DNA of 46,823 bases from Corallococcus terminator (lineage in GTDB: Bacteria > Myxococcota > Myxococcia > Myxococcales > Myxococcaceae): positions 1 through 46,823 of the forward strand of contig NZ_RAVZ01000026.1 in the NCBI RefSeq assembly GCF_003611635.1. Direction: 5' to 3'. The notes beneath the pieces are model-generated. The model had not been told where the DNA came from and did no database searches. It worked only from the letters and a program-made list of their open reading frames with translations. How positions within the stretch are numbered: the stretch's first letter is position 1; every line of letters begins with the position of its first letter. The position numbers and the translations under genes are program-made. This document shows positions 17,088 through 24,956 of this stretch, one piece after another.

Positions 17088-17265
17088 CGCCGGCCTGCCT
17101 GACGCACACGGGCGCGAAATCCGCGACGCACCCTGATACATCCGTTGCGCGCCTGACGCGCGAGGTCATCGTCCAAGCCGCTGATAATGCACCCGTCCCG
17201 AGCCGGCATGCGGTTGGCTAGGGAAGGGCCGCGCAGGACGCGGTGATGACCTTCGAGGGGGATGG

Positions 17266-18246
17266 ATGCGGATGGAGCACTCGTGGAAACGCGTGGTGAT
17301 GGTGTCGATGGTGGTGCTCGCGGTGGGCTGTCGCACGCCCGCCGGAGGCCTCAGGGCCGCGGGGGCATCGGACTCGGGCAACTCCAGCGCGGGTGATTCG
17401 AGCAAGTCGGACTCGGGCAACTCGAGTCAGGGCAACTCCAGCCAGGGGGATTCGAGCAAGTCGGACTCGGGCAACTCCAGCGGCGGAGATTCGAGCCGCT
17501 CCGGCTCCGGTGATTCGAGCGAGTCGGGGTCGGGGGACTCCAGCGGCGGAGATTCGAGCCGGTCCGAGTCCAGTGGCACCAGTGAAGAGGGTTCCAGCCA
17601 TTCGGGCTCCAGTGATTCCAGCGACTCCACCGACTCGGACTCGGGCAACTCCAGCGAGTCGGATTCAGGCAGCTCCCGCGAGGGCCACGCCAGCCACTCG
17701 GAGTCGAGCGAGAACAGCAACTCGGACAGCAGCAAGTCGAGCCAGGCGGACCAGGGCGAGGACTCCAGCTCGCGAAGCGCGAGCAGCAACGAGCGGGGCA
17801 ACCAGTTGCTGAGCACCGCCGCGGTGGCCCTGACGGTGCTGGGCCTGGGCGTCGTCATCTGGCAGGTGCACGAGCACTCGGAGCGGCGCAAGGGGTTCAA
17901 GCCCTCACCGCAGGAGGTGGGGCGCGCGGCCCAGGTGTACCTGCGCGCGCGCACGCACCAACTGCGTGAGGACCTGGCCCTGGGCGCGGGCCCGACGGTG
18001 GAGGACCTGGCCCAGGCGGCGCGCATCCGCCGTGAGAACCTGGATGTCTTTGGCCGGCTGCTGCGCTCGCACCGAAAGGAGCTGCTGGCGATGGCGGAGA
18101 CGAAGGCCCTGACGCCCGACCGGGCCCGTGAGTGGCTGGAGCGGGTGGGGGAACTGGCGCGCACCGAACCGCGGCTCGAAGAGGACCGTCAGGCGTTCCT
18201 CCTGCGGCAGGAAGGGGAGGCTCCGTCGGTCGAGGTCACGCGTTGA
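17266..18246 (+). CDS. Ser/Asp/Gly-repeat lipoprotein with internal membrane helix
   Basis: Unrecognised envelope protein of 326 residues. A strong GAGGGGG precedes the ATG; an ATG two codons later is the alternative. The signal ends in the lipobox LAVGC (Cys22). Residues ~36-178 are an almost pure Ser/Asp/Gly/Asn/Glu low-complexity tract built from variations of DSGNSS, GDSSKS and SGSGDSS. A hydrophobic helix follows (about 184-202, TAAVALTVLGLGVVIWQV), then ~120 residues of charged helix. A lipid anchor plus a transmembrane helix in one protein is unusual; one of the two may not be used. The acidic Ser-rich region could be a flexible cell-wall spacer or a phosphorylation or glycosylation target. 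It is followed directly by the DUF4105 gene. Confidence 0.7.
   Translation: MRMEHSWKRVVMVSMVVLAVGCRTPAGGLRAAGASDSGNSSAGDSSKSDSGNSSQGNSSQGDSSKSDSGNSSGGDSSRSGSGDSSESGSGDSSGGDSSRSESSGTSEEGSSHSGSSDSSDSTDSDSGNSSESDSGSSREGHASHSESSENSNSDSSKSSQADQGEDSSSRSASSNERGNQLLSTAAVALTVLGLGVVIWQVHEHSERRKGFKPSPQEVGRAAQVYLRARTHQLREDLALGAGPTVEDLAQAARIRRENLDVFGRLLRSHRKELLAMAETKALTPDRAREWLERVGELARTEPRLEEDRQAFLLRQEGEAPSVEVTR
17371..17795 (+). repeat. Serine-codon tandem repeats inside the lipoprotein gene
   Basis: The DNA repeats imperfect 18-42-base units such as GACTCGGGCAACTCC, GGCGGAGATTCGAGCC and GATTCGAGCAAGTCGG. The units are similar enough for slippage or recombination, so the length may vary between strains. 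Confidence 0.7.
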
Positions 18247-21200
18247 GGCCCCGTGAAGCGGCGCTCCCGGCGCGAGGCTTCCGGATCAGGATGGGCCTGC
18301 TCGCGCTGCTGGTGTTGCCCGTCGGAGCCTGGGCTGGTGAACAGGCTGCCTCGGAGGTTCCGTCCGAGGTGACGACCGCATCCGGCCCGGTCCATGCGCC
18401 CAGCGTGGACGAGGGCACGGGCACCCCGTCCCAGGTTCCATCCGTCTCAAGCGCCGGGGCGAGCGCGAACGACGCAGCGGTGTTCCCGAGCGCGAAGCCC
18501 CCTGTGATGCAGGCGGCGGAGTCTCTCGACGAAGAGCCCCGCAGTGGTCCCGTTGAATCCCTCTCGCTTGCGTCCCGCGTGGCCGCGCTGGAAGCCACCA
18601 CGGGCATCATCCTGCACGGCGCGGCGGCGCGGGATGCCGAGCTGATCTCCGACGTGGAAGCAGGCCTCGCCGCGTTGCCACCCGCGATGCGCCGTCCTCC
18701 CGGAGGCCGCCTGGAACTCGTGCTCCATCCGGAGTCCGCGCCGCTGGGCCTGGGCGACGGCTCGAAGGAGCACCCCGACTGGTCCGAGGACCGCGAGCAG
18801 TTCCACCTCTACCGCTACGCCCCCACGGCGGAGCGTCGTGCCACCCTGCGCCTGTCACGTCTCACGGAGGCGGAGGCCGAACACCTGTGGCGCCGCCGGG
18901 CCGTGGTGCACGCGGTGATGCAGCGCTGGGATGACTTGAAGAACTGGAGCCGGAGTCGGCAGTGGCGCCGGCTGGACGGGTGGATCCTCCCCTTCGAGCG
19001 CCCCCTCACGTGGAAGGAGTCCGCGAGCATCACCTACGCCGGAGCCTTCAGCCGCGCGCGAGGCCAGGTCAGCGCCTCGCTGGACCTCGTCACCTTCGCG
19101 GAAGAGCTGTTCATCCCCGCCGAGTCCCTGCGCGCGGACGCGCTGCCCGTGGATGATCAGGTGCGCTGTCAGGAGATGTCCAAGGCGCGCGCCCTGTCGG
19201 AGTTCGTCGCGGAAGCCCACCTGGGCGACCTGCCCGCGCGAGGTGACTGCCCTGCCTTCGACGCCTGGGCGGACGCGGACGCGCTCTCCCACCTGGAGGT
19301 CCTGCTGGTCGCGGCCACGGGCCGGCAACCCCAGTCCCTCTTTGGCCACATCCTCCTGCGTCCGGTGTGGCGCGAGGGTGCCGTGGTGCAGGGCCCCGGC
19401 TTCGAGCGCGTGGTGCAACTGGTGGCCCTCACCGGCCTGGAGTCGAAGGGCCTGGGCTACCTGATGAAGGGCATGACGGGCGGCTTCAGCACCGTCTTCC
19501 TCACCGGCACCCTGGGCGACATCTCCCACGAATCGCTGGAGCTGGAGCAGCGCACCATCCGCCGCTTCCGGCTGAACCTCACGCAAGGCGAAGCCCGACG
19601 CATGCTGGAGCGCACCTGGGAACTCGAGCGGCGCGGGTACCTGGGCTACTACTTCTTCACCGACAACTGTGCCGCCGCGCTCCTCTTCCTCCTCAACGGA
19701 GCGCTGGAAGACGACCGCTACGTGCGAGCCCCCGGCACGCTGTGGGTCCTGCCCACCGCCACGCTGGACACGCTGGCGAAGACCGAAGTGGTGGACGCGA
19801 ACGGACGCGCGGTGTCGCTCCTGGAGCACCTCCCGGATGCGCTCGAATCCACGGGCGACCGGGCCCGGCGCGCCCTCACGGAACAGGAGCGGATCCTCAC
19901 CACGCTCGCCACGCTGCTTCCGTCCCACGCCCTGGAGCCCCTGCGCGGCGTGCACCGCATCCTCCAGTCCGCCGAACCCGACGTGCGCCGCAATGGCTAC
20001 GAACGCCTGACGCAGGCCGTGACGACGGCGCTGGCCTCCTCCCGTCCTGCATCGCGCGCGGAGGTGCGGGATGCCCTGCACGCCTACGTCGCGCACGCGG
20101 TGCGGGTCGAGCGCGCGGCGGTGGATCAGTCGGAGGCGGAGACGCTGGCCATCGACCGCGAGCGGCTCCTCGCCCTCGACCTGAAGGACGGCAAGGCCTC
20201 CGACAACGCGCTCGACCGGCAGCGCCTCTTCGAGCGCGAAGACGCCCTGCAGCGGAAGCTCGCGGTGCTGGACCGCACGGCGGTGCTTCAACAGGCACTG
20301 GCTTCGGCCACCAAGCGCCCACCCACACCCGATGAACTCAAGGCGCTGGTGCGTGCGCAACACACCGAGGCCGCCTTCGCCGCCGCCACCGAGGCACAGG
20401 GCGCGCTCAACGATGGACCGCTGGCGGAAGTGGATCCGCGCGCGTTCCTCGCCCGGGACCGTCAGCGCAAGACGGAAGCCGAAGCCACCTGGGCCCAGGG
20501 CGCCCTGCGCGAATCCGGCGCATCCCGCACGGTGGTGAGCGCCGGCATGGACTTCCCGGACATGGGAGAGGCAAGGCCCGTGGTGAGCCTGCGCACCTCC
20601 GCGATGAACGAAGCGCTGGGCGACGCGCGCCTGCACGGCTTCCAGTCCAGCAGCGAGCTGCGCGTCCTGGACGGGGAGCTCTCGGTGGAGCCTCGCTGGG
20701 GCGTGCCGCGCATCCTCGGCTCGCGCCTGACGCTGGTGGGCTACCGCACGCTGCTACCGGAGCTGCCCCAGCAACGGCGCTCGGTCTCGGACTCACTGGG
20801 CTGGGGCGCGGAGGCGGGGATGTCCACGAATTTCGAACGCCTGTTGCCCTACCGCGTCTCGGTGCAGGCGGAGGCGCTGGGCGTGGTGGCCTCGTCGGAG
20901 CGCTTCGACACCTTCCTCGCGGTGGGCGTGGGGGCTCGGGCCACGATGGACTGGAGCCAGTTCCAGTCCGCGCCGGCCGTGGGCCCCCGCCTGTCCTTGT
21001 CCCACCGCGCGGGCCTGCCCGGACCGGGCGGCAGCGCGCTGCGGTTGGAGGCCGCGTACGTGCCCGCGTGGCGTTCGGGCACGACGTCGGGCTTCACGCA
21101 CGAAGCGGACGCGACGCTCCAGGTGGAGTGGTACCTGGGGAAAATCGCCCATTGGAGCGTGCTGCTCACTCCCCGCGCACAGGTCCACTGGGAGGGACGA

Positions 21201-21293
21201 CTTGCGTCGTGGTCAGGTCCCGGGAGTAGTCGTGCGAGCCTTCCGGAAGGATGGGCGCGGCGTCGCCTTGCGCTAGGAGTGGAGCTCCGCTGA
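18243..21293 (+). CDS. DUF4105 (Lnb-like) envelope protein with C-terminal beta-rich domain
   Basis: Large predicted envelope protein. A TTG at 18243 overlaps the preceding stop (TTGA) and has GAGGT 6 bases upstream, giving 1016 residues; an ATG at 18291 gives 1000 residues with a compact signal peptide (MGLLALLVLP...AWA). Either is plausible. After a Pro/Ser linker, the middle part has the DUF4105 hallmarks: SLFGHILLRPVW, GLGYLMKGMTGGFSTVF and FFTDNCAAALLFLLNGAL (the conserved DNC). A helical segment full of Glu/Arg/Ala follows, then ~250 residues of alternating strands that could form an outer-membrane barrel. DUF4105 is thought to be papain/NlpC-like, and the FGH His and DNC Cys would fit catalysis. 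The 3' end overlaps a convergent gene by 128 bases. Confidence 0.78.
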   Translation: MRPREAALPARGFRIRMGLLALLVLPVGAWAGEQAASEVPSEVTTASGPVHAPSVDEGTGTPSQVPSVSSAGASANDAAVFPSAKPPVMQAAESLDEEPRSGPVESLSLASRVAALEATTGIILHGAAARDAELISDVEAGLAALPPAMRRPPGGRLELVLHPESAPLGLGDGSKEHPDWSEDREQFHLYRYAPTAERRATLRLSRLTEAEAEHLWRRRAVVHAVMQRWDDLKNWSRSRQWRRLDGWILPFERPLTWKESASITYAGAFSRARGQVSASLDLVTFAEELFIPAESLRADALPVDDQVRCQEMSKARALSEFVAEAHLGDLPARGDCPAFDAWADADALSHLEVLLVAATGRQPQSLFGHILLRPVWREGAVVQGPGFERVVQLVALTGLESKGLGYLMKGMTGGFSTVFLTGTLGDISHESLELEQRTIRRFRLNLTQGEARRMLERTWELERRGYLGYYFFTDNCAAALLFLLNGALEDDRYVRAPGTLWVLPTATLDTLAKTEVVDANGRAVSLLEHLPDALESTGDRARRALTEQERILTTLATLLPSHALEPLRGVHRILQSAEPDVRRNGYERLTQAVTTALASSRPASRAEVRDALHAYVAHAVRVERAAVDQSEAETLAIDRERLLALDLKDGKASDNALDRQRLFEREDALQRKLAVLDRTAVLQQALASATKRPPTPDELKALVRAQHTEAAFAAATEAQGALNDGPLAEVDPRAFLARDRQRKTEAEATWAQGALRESGASRTVVSAGMDFPDMGEARPVVSLRTSAMNEALGDARLHGFQSSSELRVLDGELSVEPRWGVPRILGSRLTLVGYRTLLPELPQQRRSVSDSLGWGAEAGMSTNFERLLPYRVSVQAEALGVVASSERFDTFLAVGVGARATMDWSQFQSAPAVGPRLSLSHRAGLPGPGGSALRLEAAYVPAWRSGTTSGFTHEADATLQVEWYLGKIAHWSVLLTPRAQVHWEGRLASWSGPGSSRASLPEGWARRRLALGVELR

Positions 21294-21771
21294 CGCGCGG
21301 GACGGTGAGGATGGGAACCTCGCCGCTGAAGACGGGCCGGCTGGCGGCACCGGAGATGGCGCCCACGAAGACCCCGATGGCGTGCAGGACGCTCCACGTC
21401 GTGAAGCCCAGGCCGGAGAAGATGCGCACGCTGCCCACGCCGAAGACGTAGAAGAGCGTGTAGAGCACGCCGGGCACCACGAGCGCGGTGACGAGCGCGG
21501 CCCCCAGCGCACGGCGCGGCCTGCCCGCGTGGAAGCCGCCGAACACACCCGCCAGCAAGCCGTTGACCAGCGGCGCGAAGAAGGTGGCGAGGCTGATGAG
21601 CACCATCGTCACCACGCTCACCTTGAACCGGTTGTGCTTCCAATCAATGTGCGCGTGCATCACCCGGGTGTTCGCCGGGTGGCTCTCATACTCCAGCGTC
21701 TCGTTCGGCAGCGGCGGCAGGCGGTGCGAGGGCCTCTGGCGCTCAGGGGCGTCCGTATAGGTCTCATCCAT
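21166..21771 (-). CDS. Small membrane protein, three predicted helices
   Basis: Unrecognised inner-membrane protein of 201 residues, starting at the ATG at 21771 (MDETYTD). A hydrophilic N-terminus of ~45 residues precedes three hydrophobic segments (about 50-78, 86-112 and 118-143, rich in Gly/Ala/Val). A hydrophilic C-terminal tail ends PPSGPVRGE. There are no catalytic motifs. The last 128 bases overlap the 3' end of the DUF4105 gene on the opposite strand, so either the overlap is real or one C-terminus has been extended by loss of a stop codon. Confidence 0.65.
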   Translation of the reverse strand: MDETYTDAPERQRPSHRLPPLPNETLEYESHPANTRVMHAHIDWKHNRFKVSVVTMVLISLATFFAPLVNGLLAGVFGGFHAGRPRRALGAALVTALVVPGVLYTLFYVFGVGSVRIFSGLGFTTWSVLHAIGVFVGAISGAASRPVFSGEVPILTVPRVSGAPLLAQGDAAPILPEGSHDYSRDLTTTQVVPPSGPVRGE

Positions 21772-21972
21772 GGGGCGTTGGCCTCCGTGCGGGCGGGGGA
21801 AGGACGGTGCCCGGACAGGATTTGAGATGGTGCTGGAAGCGGGCAGGTGGAAGGGCTGACGGCCCCTCCGGACCCCGAGAGGAAGGGCGCCCGCCATGCC
21901 TGCCCGCCGGGAATTTTCGCGACGCGGCGTGGGGGCGGCTGCCGCACGCCGGGGCCGTGACGCATCGGAGAC

Positions 21973-22000
21973 TTGGCGTCTGGTAGCTGGCGGCTATGCT
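21973..22000 (+). promoter_or_regulatory. Possible promoter TTGGCG-N16-TATGCT
   Basis: TTGGCG (21973-21978) and TATGCT (21995-22000) are separated by 16 bases and lie 43 bases before the lipoprotein ATG at 22043. Each hexamer matches the sigma-70 consensus at four of six positions. Confidence 0.4.
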
Positions 22001-22042
22001 GCCGCGCCTCTGACGTACCGCTTCCCAGCCTGGATGGACCCC

Positions 22043-22558
22043 ATGAGCCTTCGCCGCAACCTGCTGACCGTCGCCCTTCTCTCCTCCGCGCTGCTGTCGG
22101 CGTGCTCGCTCTCGCTGCGCCCGCGCTACAAGGACCTGGTCCAGACGAGCGGCCCGCAGCTCACCGAGGATCAGCTCGTGGTCCTGCGCGTGACGGACTC
22201 TGCGACGGGCCAGCCGGTGAAGGGCGCCAAGGTGTCCGGCGGTGAGTACCGCAACCGCCTCAACGCCGTCAGCGACGCGAACGGCGAGGTGTCCCTCAAG
22301 GTCAACCAGGCCCTGCTGACCGAGAACCCCCTGGTGGAGGTCGTGCTGCCCAAGGGCGTGCACGGCTACAAGCTCAACCTGGTGCCCTCCGGTGAGGCCC
22401 CTGCCTCCGAAGGCGCTCCGGTCGTCGCGCCCCCCAGCATCCCGAACGAGCCCACGTCCCCCGCCGCTCCTACCGCGCCCACCGAGCCCGTCGCGCCCGT
22501 CGCGCCCGGTGCCCCCACCGAGACGCCCATCCAGCCGGCGCCCGCCAGCGGCACCTGA
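22043..22558 (+). CDS. Lipoprotein with carboxypeptidase-regulatory-like domain and Pro/Ala/Thr tail
   Basis: Predicted lipoprotein of 171 residues; lipobox LLSAC with Cys21. The ATG at 22043 is preferred over one at 22034 because the signal peptide is then compact. Residues ~40-110 form a small beta-sandwich-like region (VVLRVTDSATGQPVKGAKVSG...VSDANGEVSL) that matches the pattern of peptidase-associated Ig-like 'regulatory' domains. The last ~50 residues are Pro/Ala/Thr/Val-rich (AP, TEP and VAP repeats), likely an extended spacer. Its function is unknown. The gene ends inside a palindrome shared with the convergent PilZ gene. Confidence 0.75.
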   Translation: MSLRRNLLTVALLSSALLSACSLSLRPRYKDLVQTSGPQLTEDQLVVLRVTDSATGQPVKGAKVSGGEYRNRLNAVSDANGEVSLKVNQALLTENPLVEVVLPKGVHGYKLNLVPSGEAPASEGAPVVAPPSIPNEPTSPAAPTAPTEPVAPVAPGAPTETPIQPAPASGT

Positions 22559-22572
22559 GCCGCGCTCAGGTG
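22552..22572. terminator. 9-bp palindrome containing both stop codons of a convergent pair
   Basis: CACCTGAGC (22552-22560) pairs perfectly with GCTCAGGTG (22564-22572) around a CGC loop. The plus-strand stop TGA (22556-22558) and the minus-strand stop TGA (22568-22566) occupy mirror positions in the two arms. It is probably a compact bidirectional transcript-end hairpin, though no T-run is present. Confidence 0.55.
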
Positions 22573-22901
22573 AACCAGCGGACCAGGCGCTTGCCCTGCA
22601 GGCGCCGGTACGCGACCAGCCGTCGCTGGAAGTCCCCGTCGATGCTCACGAAGCGCACGCCGTAGCGTCCCCGCGCGCGCTCCCCGGCGGAGCGGCGCGT
22701 CCACATCACCTCGCCCTGGAAGGGAACCTCTTCGTCCCCCAGGAGCAGCGCGCCCTCCAGCACGTCGCCCGCCTTCATCGGCTGGAGCATGTCCGCGCAG
22801 AAGCCACTCGCCGACACGTCCCGCGTGTACACCGGCAGCATGCCGCGCAGACGGACAGCCAGGCGATGCTCGAAGCGGGGCACGGTTCGGGGCAGGTGCA
22901 T
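22566..22901 (-). CDS. PilZ-domain protein
   Basis: Small cytoplasmic c-di-GMP receptor candidate of 111 residues, consisting of essentially one PilZ domain. The N-terminal RFEHRLAVRL supplies the RxxxR motif and DVSASGFCAD the D-x-S-x-x-G motif, so both halves of the ligand site are present. The segment GEVMWTRRSAGERARGRYGVRF matches the later strands of the fold. The start at 22901 leaves few residues before RxxxR, as usual; longer frames add non-conserved sequence. Standalone PilZ proteins act as adaptors in motility, polysaccharide or transcription control. Confidence 0.82.
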   Translation of the reverse strand: MHLPRTVPRFEHRLAVRLRGMLPVYTRDVSASGFCADMLQPMKAGDVLEGALLLGDEEVPFQGEVMWTRRSAGERARGRYGVRFVSIDGDFQRRLVAYRRLQGKRLVRWFT

Positions 22902-22929
22902 GCCGCCCAGTCTGGCAGAGTCCGCTTCG

Positions 22930-22942
22930 GCAATAAAATTGC
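22930..22942. promoter_or_regulatory. A/T-rich small inverted repeat between PilZ and Gre-like genes
   Basis: GCAAT-AAA-ATTGC is a 5-bp inverted repeat in an otherwise GC-rich 127-base divergent region, 28 bases upstream of the PilZ start. It could be an operator or lie in the opening region of a promoter. The evidence is weak. Confidence 0.3.
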
Positions 22943-23028
22943 GTCGGAGTGAAATCAGGCAGGGGGGCGTGCCCGGCGTGCAAATCCCGGGAAACGTTGA
23001 GAAATCTCCCGGCAGGAGGGCGTGACCC

Positions 23029-23550
23029 ATGTCGAAGGCGTTCACGAAGGAAGACGGGGGCGGTGACGAGGGGCTCACCCCCATGCGTCCCCGGTCGGCG
23101 TCGGGGGAGCGGCGCTACATCACCCCGGAAGGCTACCGCGCGCTCCAGGAGGAGCTGCTGGCCTCGCAGGGGCCCATCCCCCAGGACTGGCCGGAGCTGG
23201 AGGCGGGCGTGCGCAAGCGCGAACGCGAGCGCCGGGCGCGTGAGGTCGCCGCCATCCTGGAGGAGGTGCGGGTGGTGGAGCCGGATCCTTCGCAGGCGGG
23301 TCGCGTCTTCTTCGGCGCGTGGGTGGTGCTGGAGGACGAGGACGGCGAGCCCCTGCGCTATCGCATCGTCGGGCCGGACGAAGCGGACGTGAAGGCGGGG
23401 CGGTTGAGCGTGGAGTCCCCGCTGGCGCGCGCGCTGCTGGGCAAGGAGGCCGGAGAGGTCGTCCTGGTGGAGCGTCCGCGCGGCCCGGTGGAGTACGAAC
23501 TGCTCGCGGTGGAGTACGCGGAGTCGGAAGTGTCCGCGCCGGGGCCATGA
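23029..23550 (+). CDS. GreA/GreB-family RNA polymerase factor with altered coiled coil
   Basis: Predicted secondary-channel RNA polymerase binder of 173 residues. AGGAGGG precedes the ATG by 8 bases. The C-terminal FKBP-like domain is well conserved (GRVFFGAWVVLEDEDGEPLRYRIVGPDEAD...SVESPLARALLGKEAGEVV). The N-terminal coil starts normally (RYITPEGYRALQEEL). However, the tip, which in GreA/GreB carries the acidic D-x-x-E-N motif needed for transcript cleavage, is replaced by a PIPQDWPELEAG segment, and the coil is about ten residues shorter. An extra ~25-residue Gly/Asp/Pro-rich tail precedes the coil. It may therefore compete with GreA or inhibit RNA polymerase, as Gfh1 does, instead of stimulating cleavage. 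Family assignment is confident; the role is inferred. Confidence 0.82.
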   Translation: MSKAFTKEDGGGDEGLTPMRPRSASGERRYITPEGYRALQEELLASQGPIPQDWPELEAGVRKRERERRAREVAAILEEVRVVEPDPSQAGRVFFGAWVVLEDEDGEPLRYRIVGPDEADVKAGRLSVESPLARALLGKEAGEVVLVERPRGPVEYELLAVEYAESEVSAPGP

Positions 23551-23557
23551 GTGGCGC

Positions 23558-24274
23558 TCAGCGCTTCGTGGCGTGCACGGTGACGAGGCCGGTGAAGGGC
23601 TTCGGCATGCCGCCCTCGCGCACCTCGACGGTGAACCCCTCGGCCTCCAGCAGGGTGCGGGCCCGGGGCACGAGGAACGTCAGGTAGTACATGACGAAGG
23701 GCGGCTTCCAGAGGGCGTTGCGCACGCGCATGGCCGCGTTGAAGCCCTTGGCCACCCAGTAGCCGGGGTTGAGCGCGGACGGCGGATGGCCGGTGACGAA
23801 GACGAACCGCCCCCCCGGCTTCAGCGCTCGCGCGATGCCCTTCACGAGGCGCGGCTCGTCCTCTTCCAGGATGTGTCCGAAGGCGCCGAAGCTGGTGACG
23901 AGGTCGAACTCCGCCGTGAAGGGCAGCTCCAGCGCGTCACCCCGCACGAAGTCGAGCCTCGCGTCCCCGGGCGCATCCCCCAGCAGCCTCCGAGCCTCGT
24001 CCAGCATCCCCTGGCTCAGGTCGAAGCCGACGACGCGGTCGCGACACAGCGGGCGCAGCACGCGCATCGCGGCGCCGGTGCCGCAGCACACGTCCAGCGC
24101 GGCGCCCACGCTCCTCTCCGGGCCCACCTGCGCGAGCGAGGCCTTGAGCACCGCATCCGGCGTGCGGAACGGGGTGTGCTCGAACTTGGGGGCGAGCAGG
24201 TCATAGCCCTGCTCGACGGAGGTGAGGGCCTGCCGGGTCAGCTCCCGGAAGGTGGGGCCATCGCGGTGGAACAT
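23558..24274 (-). CDS. SAM-dependent class I methyltransferase
   Basis: Predicted cytosolic methyltransferase of 238 residues. The ATG at 24274 (MFHRDGPTF) is favoured; an ATG at 24298 adds eight residues. Motif I is LDVCCGTGAA, followed by VVGFDLSQGM (motif post-I), FVRGDALELPF and the FDLVTSFGAFGHI strand, then LKPGGRFVFVTG (motif III). This fits the UbiE/SmtA-like small-molecule methyltransferases; the substrate is unknown. The gene converges with the Gre-like gene, with 7 bases between the stops. Confidence 0.82.
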   Translation of the reverse strand: MFHRDGPTFRELTRQALTSVEQGYDLLAPKFEHTPFRTPDAVLKASLAQVGPERSVGAALDVCCGTGAAMRVLRPLCRDRVVGFDLSQGMLDEARRLLGDAPGDARLDFVRGDALELPFTAEFDLVTSFGAFGHILEEDEPRLVKGIARALKPGGRFVFVTGHPPSALNPGYWVAKGFNAAMRVRNALWKPPFVMYYLTFLVPRARTLLEAEGFTVEVREGGMPKPFTGLVTVHATKR

Positions 24275-24398
24275 GGGATGAGGTGTACCCACATCCACCG
24301 CCTTCCGTCACCTGGGGGGCGTGGGACCCGACCGACTTTGAATGTTTCGGCGGGGCCTGCGTCAGTCAGGACAAGCAACACAACGGAGGATGGAAGAC

Positions 24399-24887
24399 AT
24401 GGCTTTCAAGACTGCGCTCTCGACCCTGGCCTTCGGTGCACTGCTGCTCGGTTCCTCCACGGCGTTCGCGGAAGACTGGCGCGGCCAGACCCGTGCGGAT
24501 GCGAACTGGGGACACCAGAGCCGGGGCGGTTGGGAGGCTCCGCAGGGCCAGGCGTTCCGTTACGACGATGACGACGCGCGCACGCGCCGCTTCATGGGGT
24601 GCCGCGGCCCGAACTGCGATGCCCGCCCGATGCCGCGCCCGGTGGACTCGCGGGGCCGCTACGAGTTGCAGACGGTGGAGCGCTGGGTGCCGGCGCGCTA
24701 CGAGCAGGTCTGGGTGCCGGAGCAGTGCGTGTCCCGCGGCCGCCGCGGTCGCCAGGTGCGCTGCACGCCGGGCTACTACGACCAGCGCCTCATCCCGGCC
24801 AACTACCAGGCCGTGACGGAGTGGGTCTGGGTGCCGTACGCGGGGCGCCGTTGGGTGACCGTGCAGGCGGCGGCCTACTACCCGTAG
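24399..24887 (+). CDS. Secreted basic/aromatic hypothetical protein
   Basis: Predicted exported protein of 162 residues. The ATG at 24399 has GGAGG nine bases upstream, and residues 1-25 form a signal peptide ending AFA-E. The mature part is Arg/Tyr/Trp-rich with the repeated phrases WVPARYEQVWVPEQC and VTEWVWVPYAGRRWV, which suggests short beta-repeats. Two Cys pairs (C-RGPN-C near 67-72, and near 110 and 125) could form disulfides. I do not recognise a family. The gene stands alone and is followed by a strong hairpin. Confidence 0.72.
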   Translation: MAFKTALSTLAFGALLLGSSTAFAEDWRGQTRADANWGHQSRGGWEAPQGQAFRYDDDDARTRRFMGCRGPNCDARPMPRPVDSRGRYELQTVERWVPARYEQVWVPEQCVSRGRRGRQVRCTPGYYDQRLIPANYQAVTEWVWVPYAGRRWVTVQAAAYYP

Positions 24888-24910
24888 TCGAAGCTTTCTG
24901 AGGGCAGCAC

Positions 24911-24942
24911 GGGACGAACGCAGCAAGGGGACGAACGCAGCA
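24911..24942 (+). repeat. Two 15-base direct repeats (period 17)
   Basis: GGGACGAACGCAGCA occurs at 24911-24925 and again at 24928-24942, in the 3' region of the secreted-protein transcript. Two copies are too few and too close for a CRISPR. They could be a protein-binding site or a slippage duplication. Confidence 0.6.
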
Positions 24943-24956
24943 GGCAGGGGACACGT

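Noticed and set aside
17120..17230. A promoter with GATAAT upstream of the Ser-rich lipoprotein
   Set aside because: GATAAT resembles a -10, but no -35 lies at 15-19 bases and a closer TAGGGA exists; neither is convincing.
23065..23084. The PilZ gene starting at 23084
   Set aside because: The added 61 residues lack conservation-type features and would overlap the Gre-like gene's start. The start at 22901 fits the PilZ length.
24911..24942. Possible CRISPR
   Set aside because: Only two 15-base repeats with a 2-base gap are present, without spacers or cas genes.
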